Positions 1-6,207 are shown, numbered from the stretch's first letter. The stretch is DNA of 6,308 nt from CAYSZB01 sp964435475 (GCA_964435475.1 CAYSZB010000104.1:1-6308); one strand, 5' to 3'. Notes: generated by a model not told the origin, from the sequence alone. A program made the numbers and translations.

Positions 1-374
1 ATGGCCGGGTCGGGGGCGGAAAAGTATGCCAGATCGATGAAGGCGCGGTCAAGCGCACGGGCTGCCTTAATCATATCTATGCGCAATGGGAATTGGTCGG
101 AGGCAGCCTGTTCAATGCGCACCTGATCTGACCGATCAGTGAAAAGACCCCGGAAGGATTCGCGGGCAGAAGCAAAATTTTTACGCAGCAAGGATCCCAC
201 CACCCTGCTGAGGGCGTAATCTTTGGGATTGAATTGCTGCAAGTTGCGATTTTCGATGAGCGAAAAGCCCTGCGGGTTATTGCCGCGCAACGCCCAGAAA
301 ACGGGGACGGTAAAAATGAGCAGGCAAAAAAGGAGCGTGATGAGAGAGAATGACCGGTTTGTTCTGGCTTGCAT
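1..374 (-). CDS. DHHW/AlgX-AlgJ-like polysaccharide O-acetylation protein, N-terminal part (cut by window edge)
   Basis: About 124 N-terminal residues are visible; the frame is still open at base 1, so the 3' end is missing. Residues about 9-30 form a hydrophobic signal anchor (LITLLFCLLIFTVPVFWAL). An ENR motif follows at 41-43 and DQFPLR at 93-98. This 'ENR ... DxFPxR' layout is typical of DHHW-family and AlgX/AlgJ-like SGNH-hydrolase-fold proteins that work outside the membrane with an MBOAT partner to acetylate polysaccharides. The catalytic domain lies beyond the window, so activity cannot be judged. The start is the ATG at 374-372, one codon after the MBOAT stop and in the same frame. 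No Shine-Dalgarno is visible, so translation is probably coupled to the upstream gene. The family call rests on the N-terminal motifs and on adjacency to the MBOAT gene; another extracytoplasmic SGNH-like protein is possible. Confidence 0.75.
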   Translation of the reverse strand, partial: MQARTNRSFSLITLLFCLLIFTVPVFWALRGNNPQGFSLIENRNLQQFNPKDYALSRVVGSLLRKNFASARESFRGLFTDRSDQVRIEQAASDQFPLRIDMIKAARALDRAFIDLAYFSAPDPA

Positions 375-377
375 TGG

Positions 378-1796
378 TTAAAACTGGGCATACATGAAGG
401 CCTGGAAACCATTGGCGAGGATGTACGCCACGCAGAGGGCGAAGATGCCAATATGCACCAGGTCCAGCGCAGAGTTCCAGAGAAACGGGCGAGCAGGCTG
501 AACCTTTTTGACCCACTCCAGGATGGGCAGGCAGAGGAGAATGGCAAGGACGGCAATGGGGATGTAGAAAAGGATGTTAAGCGAGCGCATGGTCTCGAGG
601 GCGGTCCAGCCCTGGCGGCCGAACAAGGCACCAAGGAAGCCGCCCCAGTTCTGCAGGTTGGTGAGACGGAAAAAGACCCAACCCAGGAGGACAAGGAAAA
701 GGGTGTAGAGATGGCGGAAGACACGGGGGATCTTTTTGAGCAGCTTTTCGAGCCCACTGGCTTCGAGTGCCAGGAGAAGGCCGAAATAGCCACCCCAGAA
801 GAGGAAATTCCAGCCGGCGCCATGCCAGAGACCGGTCAGGAGGAAGACGAGGAGAATGTTGGTCGGCTGGCGGAGGAATTTGACCTTGCGGCGTTTGAAC
901 TCCAGGGGGATGAAGAGGTAGGTGCGGAACCAGGCGGTGAGGGACATGTGCCAGCGGCGCCAGAACTCGGTGATGGACTGGCTGATGTAGGGGTAGTTGA
1001 AGTTTTCGGGCAGTTTGAAGCCCAGCATGCCGCCCAGGCCAAGGGCCATGTCGGTGTAGCCGGAAAAATCAAAAAAGATGGTCAGGGCATAGGCGATCAG
1101 ACCAAACCAGGCGACTCCGGCACCGATAGACGAGGGATCAGCTGCGAAGACCTTGTTGGCGGCGATGGCGAGACTGTCGGCGATGAGGACCTTTTTGGCC
1201 AGGCCAATAATGAAGCGGCGGATGCCCAGCGAAACATCGGTCAGGTTGACCCTGAGCTCGAGCAAGCCGGGTTTGACGTCCTTATAGCGGGTGATGGGAC
1301 CCTGGATCAGTTTGGGAAACATCACCAGATAGGCGGTGAAGTTGAGGACGTTCTTTTCGGCCTTTTCGGTGCCTCGATGGACATCGAGAATGTAGGAAAG
1401 AGCGGAAAAGGTCAGGTAGGAGATGCCGAGGGGTAAAGCGCGTTCCGGGAACGATACTTCAATGGGCAGTACTGACTGGACAATTCCACCCAGAAAGCCA
1501 AAATACTTGTAGAAAGCCAGGATCAGGAGGTTGAGGAGCAGGGCAATGACCATCAGCGCTTTGGCGCGCTTGGGTGTCTCATGGTCATTGGCATGCTGGA
1601 TCAACAAGCCGGAGAGGTAGTTGATCAGGAGGGAGAGCAGGAGGAGCGGGAGGTGGCGCAGGTCGGCCCAGGCAAAAAAGCCCAGCGAGCCCAGGACGAG
1701 GACCAGGTTCTTCCAGCCGCGCTTGGGGATGATGAAGTATGCCAAGAGCATGACCGGCAGGAAAAGGAATATGAAGTGAATGCTTGCAAATGCCAT
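378..1796 (-). CDS. MBOAT-family O-acyltransferase, AlgI-like (polysaccharide O-acetylation)
   Basis: A 472-residue polytopic membrane protein, the usual AlgI size. Characteristic segments in order are NYLSGLLI (59-66), ILAFYKYFGF (92-101), LPLGISYLTFSALSYILDVHRG (121-142), MFPKLIQGPITRY (159-171), FDFSGYTDMALGLG (242-255), ENFNYPY (264-270), EFWRRWHMSLTAWFRTYLFIPL (277-298) and GLWHGAGWNFLFWGG (322-336). His325 in WHGA aligns with the essential MBOAT histidine (His322 in Pseudomonas AlgI), and His283 is the second conserved histidine. Proteins of this family move acetyl groups across the membrane for transfer to exported glycans by an AlgJ/AlgX-type partner, and the next gene looks like that partner. 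The start ATG at 1796-1794 lies 41 bases after the LCP stop; I see no Shine-Dalgarno. A DltB-type role (D-alanylation) is less likely because no dltA or dltC is nearby. The actual acceptor glycan is unknown. Confidence 0.95.
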   Translation of the reverse strand: MAFASIHFIFLFLPVMLLAYFIIPKRGWKNLVLVLGSLGFFAWADLRHLPLLLLSLLINYLSGLLIQHANDHETPKRAKALMVIALLLNLLILAFYKYFGFLGGIVQSVLPIEVSFPERALPLGISYLTFSALSYILDVHRGTEKAEKNVLNFTAYLVMFPKLIQGPITRYKDVKPGLLELRVNLTDVSLGIRRFIIGLAKKVLIADSLAIAANKVFAADPSSIGAGVAWFGLIAYALTIFFDFSGYTDMALGLGGMLGFKLPENFNYPYISQSITEFWRRWHMSLTAWFRTYLFIPLEFKRRKVKFLRQPTNILLVFLLTGLWHGAGWNFLFWGGYFGLLLALEASGLEKLLKKIPRVFRHLYTLFLVLLGWVFFRLTNLQNWGGFLGALFGRQGWTALETMRSLNILFYIPIAVLAILLCLPILEWVKKVQPARPFLWNSALDLVHIGIFALCVAYILANGFQAFMYAQF

Positions 1797-1837
1797 GATT
1801 ATGTTCTAGCGGGTTCTGGGATGGGTTAGTGCTGTCT

Positions 1838-3070
1838 TTATTCTGAGACCAGTGTTTCGTGAATCCAGTCGATCAGACGGGGATCCCAGTTATAGACAAA
1901 GGCTTTGTTGTTGAGAGTCGGTATGAAGGCAGAGCCTTCCCGGGCAAGATCATAGGGAAAGGCATAGGTCTGGAGGTTGGATGTGTCAAATTTATTGAGG
2001 AAACACAACCCGAGGGTAGTGAGCTGTTCGATGGAAAGATCGGTGAGGAAGGCATCTTTGTAGCGGACGAGGAGGGCGGGAACTTTAAGGATCAAGGAGG
2101 GCTGCATCATCTTGTTGAGGACGGCACGCATAATGAGGGTCTGGTTGGAGATGCGGAAGGCATCGGAATAGAGCATGCGGATGCGGGCGAGCTTGAGGGC
2201 CTGTTCACCGCTGAGCCACTGCCTGCCGGCTGGGAAGGTGCCAAAGTCCGGGTCGGTGACCCGTTGGGGCAGGTCAACTTCAATACCACCAATGGCATCG
2301 ATAAAACTGACAAAGGTTTTAAAGTTGATCACGGCGTAGTGGTCGGTGGTCACGCCGAAGTTGTATTGGATGACCTCGGCGAGGGAGCCGGCACCATAAC
2401 CGCTGCCCACGTAGTGACCCATGCCGGGGGTGCCGAATAGGTAGCCCTGGTTGAGCTTGATGGGGCCTTCGACCTTGAGGCGATCCACAGGCACGTCGAC
2501 CAGGAGATCACGCGGCAGGACCAGCATGTTAATCGTGCCGTTGATGAAGTCGATGCGCGCCAGGCGGATGACATCCGCCAGACCGTAGAGGTAGCCATCG
2601 CCCTGGTAATCCACGCCAGCCAGCAAGACGATCCACTCGGATTCATCGCCACAGATGGGTTGTTTGCCTGCCGGGATGGTGGGTTTTACATATACAGGCA
2701 CCTCGATAGTGTTGGTCGGAGTGGGCTGCTCTTTAGAAGGCTCTGCGGTGGGGTTGGGCGTCTCACCCGCCACTGATGTGGTATCGGGTGTGGTGCCTGT
2801 TGAAAACTGCTCAATGGCAGTTTCAGCGGCCTGTTCTGTTGGAAGAGTCGGCGGATCCTGGGTGGGGGTGGTAGATGTAGGTTCCTGGACCGCCAGCGGA
2901 CTGGTGGGGAGGTTGAGCACATCGGCTAGGGGCGTGGTAAGCGTGGGCTTAAGCCACAGGAAGTAAAAGAGAAGAAGAGCCAAAACGCCCAGCGAAAGCA
3001 GGCTGAGCCCGATCCAGAGGATGGGCTTTCTGCTGTGCTTTTTGGACTTGTCTTTTTGACTTTTAACCAT
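1838..3070 (-). CDS. LytR-CpsA-Psr (LCP) family cell-wall glycopolymer ligase
   Basis: A 410-residue protein with a basic cytoplasmic N-terminus (1-16), one membrane segment (about 17-41), a long Pro/Thr/Ser-rich linker (about 42-130) and an extracytoplasmic LCP domain (about 145-325). LCP hallmarks are LLAGVD (149-154), the ADVIRLARID strand (165-174), LPRD (185-188), KLNQGYLFG (205-213), FIDAIGGIEVDLP (256-268) and LSGEQALKLARIR (286-298), followed by D303 and R306. LCP enzymes transfer lipid-pyrophosphate-linked glycopolymers to peptidoglycan or other acceptors. Two positions usually occupied by Arg seem changed: the D-x-R after the first strand reads DYQ, and the R-x-x-RQ motif reads RISNQ. 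About 85 residues follow the core and match no domain I recognise. The start ATG is 15 bases after the dehydrogenase stop and lacks a Shine-Dalgarno. The context suggests it anchors the polymer made by this cluster. Confidence 0.93.
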   Translation of the reverse strand: MVKSQKDKSKKHSRKPILWIGLSLLSLGVLALLLFYFLWLKPTLTTPLADVLNLPTSPLAVQEPTSTTPTQDPPTLPTEQAAETAIEQFSTGTTPDTTSVAGETPNPTAEPSKEQPTPTNTIEVPVYVKPTIPAGKQPICGDESEWIVLLAGVDYQGDGYLYGLADVIRLARIDFINGTINMLVLPRDLLVDVPVDRLKVEGPIKLNQGYLFGTPGMGHYVGSGYGAGSLAEVIQYNFGVTTDHYAVINFKTFVSFIDAIGGIEVDLPQRVTDPDFGTFPAGRQWLSGEQALKLARIRMLYSDAFRISNQTLIMRAVLNKMMQPSLILKVPALLVRYKDAFLTDLSIEQLTTLGLCFLNKFDTSNLQTYAFPYDLAREGSAFIPTLNNKAFVYNWDPRLIDWIHETLVSE

Positions 3071-3085
3071 TAGATTTTTTAGAGG

Positions 3086-4405
3086 TCACAGTTTGACCAC
3101 TTTTGGGTTGCTCTTTCCCGCCGAACCCAAGGCATTGCGGGTATCAACAATCAGGCGGGCGTTGGCAAGGATCATCGCGTAATCGTAGACCTTATGATTG
3201 GTGATGATGACGACGGCATCCGCTTGTTTTACCTCTGCTGCCAGATCATCGACCGAGTCCTTGACATGACCATCATGGCGGAGGTGGGGAATGTAGGGAT
3301 CGTGGTAAAGCACATGGGCACCCTTTTCTTCCAACAAATGGATGACGTCGAGAGCAGGACTTTCACGCAGGTCATCAATATCCGGTTTGTAGGCGACACC
3401 CAGGATGAGCAAGCGGCTGCCCTTGACGGGCTTGCCGCGGTCATTAAGGGCATCCTGTACTTTGGTGACAGTGAAACGCGGCATCTGGGTGTTGATCTCG
3501 GAGGCGAGTTCAATGAAACGGGCATTGTAGTTGAGAGTGCGCATCTTCCAGGAAAGGTAGAGGGGGTCAATGGGAATGCAGTGGCCACCCAGACCGGGAC
3601 CAGGCGTGAATTTCATGAAGCCGAAAGGCTTGGTAGCGGCAGCATCGATCACTTCCCAGACATCCACTTTAAGGCGGTCGCACATGATGGCCAGTTCGTT
3701 GACCAGGCCGATGTTTATCATTCGGAAGGTGTTCTCAAGCAATTTAGCCATCTCGGCAACTTCGGCACTGGAAACGCGGACGACTTTTTCGAGAGCCTGG
3801 GCGTACCAGGCGGAAGCAACATCCGAGCAGTCTTCGGTGATGCCGCCAACAACCTTGGGGGTGTTGCGGGTGGTCCAGTCTGTGCGACCGGGGTCGACGC
3901 GTTCAGGAGAGAAAGCAATAAAGATATCGCGACCGGCCAGCAGGCCATTTTCGCCAGTCAACCTGGGTAAAACCATTTCGCGGGTCGTGCCGGGGTAGGT
4001 GCTGGATTCGAGGATCACAACCATCCCAGCATGCACATAAGGAGCCAGACCGTCGATGGCGGAGGCAATGTAGGAGAGGTCAGGGTCACCGGTCTTGCGG
4101 AGGGGGGTCGGAACGCAGATGGAGACCGCATCGACTTCTGCCAGAACGGAGAAATCGGTGGTGGCATGGATCCTGCCAGCCGAGACAAGTGTTTGGAGGT
4201 GGTCTGAGGGTATATCAAGGACATAAGAGTGCCCCTGGTTTACCATGTCCACCTTCTCGATAATGGGATCAATGCCCGTAACGATGAAACCGGCATCAGC
4301 CAGGACAGTTGCCAATGGCAGCCCGACATAACCAAGTCCCATGACCGCCACCCGGGCTGTTCTATCCTGCAACTTATTGATCAATGCTGTCTTTGTACCT
4401 GTCAT
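3086..4405 (-). CDS. wbpA: Nucleotide-sugar dehydrogenase, UDP-N-acetyl-D-glucosamine 6-dehydrogenase (WbpA) type
   Basis: A 439-residue enzyme, full length for the UDP-glucose/GDP-mannose dehydrogenase superfamily. The N-terminal Rossmann domain has VMGLGYVGLP (21-30, the GxGxxG loop), D46 after the second strand, and ESSTYPGTT (133-141). The central domain has EMAKLLENTFR (218-228, with the conserved Lys221 and Asn225) and GPGLGGHCIPIDP (269-281), with the catalytic cysteine at 276. The C-terminal domain has LGVAYKPDIDDLRESP (335-350). The family oxidises C6 of a UDP-sugar in two NAD-dependent steps to a uronic acid. The TKPFGFMKFTPGPGLGGHC stretch resembles WbpA more than UDP-glucose dehydrogenases, so UDP-GlcNAc is the likely substrate; UDP-ManNAc or UDP-GalNAc remains possible. 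It starts at ATG 4405-4403, with an AGAGG Shine-Dalgarno 7 bases upstream, and is cytoplasmic. It is the first enzyme gene after the NusG paralogue and should supply an amino-uronic acid for the surface glycan. Confidence 0.95.
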   Translation of the reverse strand: MTGTKTALINKLQDRTARVAVMGLGYVGLPLATVLADAGFIVTGIDPIIEKVDMVNQGHSYVLDIPSDHLQTLVSAGRIHATTDFSVLAEVDAVSICVPTPLRKTGDPDLSYIASAIDGLAPYVHAGMVVILESSTYPGTTREMVLPRLTGENGLLAGRDIFIAFSPERVDPGRTDWTTRNTPKVVGGITEDCSDVASAWYAQALEKVVRVSSAEVAEMAKLLENTFRMINIGLVNELAIMCDRLKVDVWEVIDAAATKPFGFMKFTPGPGLGGHCIPIDPLYLSWKMRTLNYNARFIELASEINTQMPRFTVTKVQDALNDRGKPVKGSRLLILGVAYKPDIDDLRESPALDVIHLLEEKGAHVLYHDPYIPHLRHDGHVKDSVDDLAAEVKQADAVVIITNHKVYDYAMILANARLIVDTRNALGSAGKSNPKVVKL

Positions 4406-4412
4406 TTGGAAA

Positions 4413-4417
4413 CCTCT
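4413..4417 (-). promoter_or_regulatory. Shine-Dalgarno of the nucleotide-sugar dehydrogenase
   Basis: The minus strand reads AGAGG, then 7 bases, then the ATG at 4405. It fixes the dehydrogenase start. It is the only clear Shine-Dalgarno among the genes from the NusG paralogue leftward, so ribosomes probably load here and downstream genes may rely on coupling. Confidence 0.75.
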
Positions 4418-4462
4418 ATTATTCTTCTAAGCAATGTTCGGTGACTTTAAAGCATCCGCCCT

Positions 4463-4488
4463 TGCGACATCAGGCTTTCAATGTCACA
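4463..4488 (-). other. Possible RNA hairpin in the leader between the NusG paralogue and the dehydrogenase
   Basis: On the minus strand TGTGACAT (4488-4481) and ATGTCGCA (4470-4463) can pair along all 8 positions, with one G-U wobble, around a 10-base loop. It sits in the 137-base untranslated gap before the dehydrogenase. No T-run follows, so it is not an intrinsic terminator. It could be a pause or regulatory structure or a chance pairing. I found no convincing promoter and no other gene in the gap. Confidence 0.3.
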
Positions 4489-4542
4489 CAGGTGGTTAAA
4501 GCGTATCAGGCAGCCATTGATGGAACCTTGCCCGGTCCCTGG

Positions 4543-5055
4543 TCAACGCTGTTTTTTAGTGGTTTTCAGCAGGCGTGCAGAAATAACTGCAGGCAACTGC
4601 TGCGCATGTACTAATTGTATCAAAATTCTCACCCGGTCCCGGCCTGAGAGGCGGGTGTCAAAAATAGCTTCGTAGCCGGCAAATGGCCCGCCCAGGATCT
4701 CAAGGCGTTGGCCTTTGGCAAAGCGATCAGCGCCCCTGGCTTGTTCTGCATTCAATTCATCCACATGGCGCCGGATGCCGTTGATGACGGTGTCGGGTAC
4801 CGTGGCAACCTGGTCACCAAAATGAACCCAACCGGTTGCTCCCGGCAGCCATCGCAGGGCATTGACCTCGGGACTGGCAGGCTCCAGTTTGACAAACAGG
4901 TAACCTGGAAAATATGGGACGATCTTTCGTGAGCGTGGATTGACAGGGATGACATGCAGCCGGGGAAAATAACACTCGACCTGGCGTGCTGTGATCTCGC
5001 GCCAGAGAAATTCCTCTTTGAATGCTTTTGAGTGCAGTAATAGCCATTGAGTCAT
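4543..5055 (-). CDS. Specialised NusG paralogue (RfaH/UpxY-like transcription antitermination protein)
   Basis: A 170-residue protein, close to RfaH in size. Residues 1 to about 95 form the NGN domain, starting MTQWLLLHSKAFKEE and including VECYFPRLHV (26-35) and the hallmark PYFPGYLFVKLE (47-58). After a short linker, residues about 112-165 form the KOW domain (FAKGQRLEILGGPFAGYEAIF). NusG paralogues of this kind bind elongating RNA polymerase and suppress pausing and Rho termination in long operons, often capsule or exopolysaccharide operons whose first gene they are. The dehydrogenase, LCP and acetylation genes follow on the same strand, which fits. The frame is open up to 5163, but I chose ATG 5055: the 36 extra codons would begin inside the upstream terminator hairpin and do not resemble NusG, while MTQWLLLHS is the normal N-terminus. 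No Shine-Dalgarno precedes 5055. The housekeeping NusG is unlikely because no secE, rplK or rplA is adjacent. Confidence 0.9.
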   Translation of the reverse strand: MTQWLLLHSKAFKEEFLWREITARQVECYFPRLHVIPVNPRSRKIVPYFPGYLFVKLEPASPEVNALRWLPGATGWVHFGDQVATVPDTVINGIRRHVDELNAEQARGADRFAKGQRLEILGGPFAGYEAIFDTRLSGRDRVRILIQLVHAQQLPAVISARLLKTTKKQR

Positions 5056-5099
5056 ATAAGTATTCTGATCAGGGGACACCCCCCCAGCGAATGAGTCAT
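5052..5099 (-). CDS. Possible 15-codon leader peptide overlapping the NusG-paralogue start
   Basis: An ATG at 5099-5097 opens a short frame, MTHSLGGCPLIRILI, whose TGA stop (5054-5052) overlaps the NusG-paralogue ATG (5055-5053) as ATGA, the classic arrangement for translational coupling. This could explain how a gene without its own Shine-Dalgarno is initiated. The leader has no strong Shine-Dalgarno either, and a frame this short can arise by chance, so this is a tentative call. The frame runs through a run of seven G. Confidence 0.2.
   Translation of the reverse strand: MTHSLGGCPLIRILI
5072..5085 (-). repeat. G7 tract with a short G/C hairpin in the NusG-paralogue leader
   Basis: The minus strand reads GGGGGGGTGTCCCC, 16 bases before the NusG-paralogue ATG. 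Four G can pair with the four C around a 3-6 base loop. It is a homopolymer prone to slippage and a compact GC structure close to the start codon, so it could influence translation or cause RNA polymerase pausing. The function is inferred only. Confidence 0.35.
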
Positions 5100-5125
5100 A
5101 GTTTACCACATAACGCTTTATGACT
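5094..5125 (-). repeat. Inverted repeat AGTCATA/TATGACT upstream of the NusG paralogue
   Basis: Perfect 7-base arms at 5094-5100 (AGTCATA) and 5119-5125 (TATGACT) are separated by 18 bases. A second, mutually exclusive hairpin overlaps the right arm: CATAA (5109-5113) with TTATG (5118-5122), loop of four. A further copy of AGTCATA lies at 5050-5056 over the start codon. It could be a protein-binding operator or an RNA switch, or coincidence in a short AT-rich leader. Confidence 0.35.
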
Positions 5126-5137
5126 TGCAGGCTACTT

Positions 5138-5171
5138 AAAAAAGTACCCGTGTGAATATTCACACGAGTAC
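5138..5171 (-). terminator. Intrinsic (rho-independent) terminator of the membrane-protein gene
   Basis: A 28-base inverted repeat (5144-5171, centred between 5157 and 5158) has one imperfect position, which becomes a U-G wobble in the minus-strand RNA, so the stem pairs throughout. The core CGTGTGAAT/ATTCACACG is perfect. Six T follow directly on the minus strand (5143-5138). It lies 21 bases after the stop codon of the membrane-protein gene. The plus strand has no T-run on its far side, so it acts in one direction. It separates that gene from the polysaccharide cluster. Confidence 0.88.
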
Positions 5172-5192
5172 CTGCGCTGCAAACTTGGCAGG

Positions 5193-6197
5193 TTATTTAA
5201 TCTTCCTGGTTTTCTTTTCTGGCTTGACCTCTTTAAGGGATAGTTTTTCCTCCATGCCATGTGCCAGGCTGGAATCTGCCATAACATCAAACCAGGTCTT
5301 GTTTCTGGTTTCGAGGCTCTTCTCGCCTTTCTTATTGACCGTTTCCACCTGCCAGAAAACATCCCCCCGCATCTCCAACGGGCAATCAGGGCTGGCCGGG
5401 CAGTTGCGGGTCTTAAGGACCAGGTGAGGGTACTGGTCCGCAGGAGAAAGAGTCACATTGTCCAGAAACTGGGTATCATTTTCTTGGATGGCGAGGGTCA
5501 CCGGTTCCTTGGAGTCAATACCAAAGATGCCCTGACGCCAGGGAGTGTACCATTTCTGGTGTTCCTCGCAGAATGCTGATTCGGTGATTGTCTCCTTACC
5601 ACCCTGGTAGCCACCGATCAGGACCATGACAAACTCAACCAGCGCCAGGACTATCCAGAACCAAGCGGCGTCCCCAACTGTGGTATCAAATGCATTTTCA
5701 ATCATTTCCTTGGAAATGGTCATTGAATAGACCGTACGGGTCAGCAGAAGGCAAATGAAGGCGTGACCACCATAAGCAAAAAGACCATTCCACAAACCTG
5801 CCCAGGCTGCGATTTTGGGATTACGGCAGAGACCTTTTTTACCCAGTTCTGCCACTATCTTCGAGTTCAAGTAGCCGACAAAGAATGGATATCCTAAAAA
5901 GACCGCTACTATAACAATAAAAGCAAAGACCACGAACATGCAAACCACAAAACCGCAGACAGACGCCATGGCAGCGGGAATCATTGCAACCACACCTGCC
6001 AGGTAGCCTACAGCGATCCCAACATAATGGGCTGCCATTCCCAAGACAAAACTGATCGGGACAGCCGCCAGGAACATGAGCAAGGTTGCTTTAGATGGGC
6101 ATGCGCCACTGAGTTTGGGTTTGTTGGCCATGAAATCTACCGGAAGATCCGGCAGCATCGGTTCCACCCCAATTGGGCCTGAAGAATTTTGGATCAT
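5193..6197 (-). CDS. Multi-pass membrane protein of unknown function with Cys-containing hydrophilic tail
   Basis: I do not recognise the family of this 334-residue protein. The first 35 residues are soluble and rich in Pro and Gly. Hydrophobic segments follow at about 38-57, 58-78, 80-105, 133-153 and 178-196. A GKKGLCRNP loop (119-127) sits between the third and fourth. Residues 197-334 are hydrophilic, with AFCEEHQKWYTPWR (208-221), NCPASPDCP (265-273) and a Lys-rich end. The Cys/His residues could bind metal or form disulfides, but the pattern matches no named motif I can defend. The frame extends to a TTG at 6209, but the ATG at 6197 is preceded at 5 bases by GGAGG, which overlaps that TTG, so 6197 is the likely start. 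A promoter upstream and a terminator downstream make it a stand-alone unit. Its base composition looks more AT-rich than the polysaccharide genes, so it may be an unrelated neighbour. Confidence 0.8.
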   Translation of the reverse strand: MIQNSSGPIGVEPMLPDLPVDFMANKPKLSGACPSKATLLMFLAAVPISFVLGMAAHYVGIAVGYLAGVVAMIPAAMASVCGFVVCMFVVFAFIVIVAVFLGYPFFVGYLNSKIVAELGKKGLCRNPKIAAWAGLWNGLFAYGGHAFICLLLTRTVYSMTISKEMIENAFDTTVGDAAWFWIVLALVEFVMVLIGGYQGGKETITESAFCEEHQKWYTPWRQGIFGIDSKEPVTLAIQENDTQFLDNVTLSPADQYPHLVLKTRNCPASPDCPLEMRGDVFWQVETVNKKGEKSLETRNKTWFDVMADSSLAHGMEEKLSLKEVKPEKKTRKIK

Positions 6198-6202
6198 AAT
6201 TG

Positions 6203-6207
6203 CCTCC
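6203..6207 (-). promoter_or_regulatory. Shine-Dalgarno of the unknown membrane protein
   Basis: GGAGG on the minus strand is 5 bases from the ATG at 6197. It decides the start in favour of this ATG over the TTG at 6209 and the other in-frame possibilities. Confidence 0.8.

Noticed and set aside
369..1436. A long plus-strand open frame of 355 codons
   Set aside because: It lies opposite the MBOAT gene, whose conserved motifs are unmistakable. Its product is a low-complexity Glu/Gly/Asp-rich sequence typical of antisense translation.
1859..2440. A 193-codon plus-strand open frame
   Set aside because: It is antisense to the LCP core domain and is explained by codon bias of that gene.
3194..3970. 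A 258-codon plus-strand open frame
   Set aside because: It is antisense to the nucleotide-sugar dehydrogenase, which carries complete active-site motifs. The plus-strand product shows no recognisable domain.
5127..5135. GTAGCCTGC on the minus strand, similar to the core of the E. coli ops element recognised by RfaH
   Set aside because: It differs at one of nine positions from GTAGCGTGC, a match expected about once by chance in both strands of a window this size, and ops is a proteobacterial signal. Its place next to a NusG paralogue is suggestive but not enough.
5056..5163. N-terminal extension of the NusG paralogue to ATG 5163
   Set aside because: The extra 36 residues start inside a terminator stem and do not resemble NusG, while the family N-terminus begins exactly at the Met at 5055.
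5152..5427. Plus-strand open frame starting in the palindrome
   Set aside because: It is antisense to the C-terminal part of the membrane-protein gene. Its ATG exists only because the hairpin arms are complementary.
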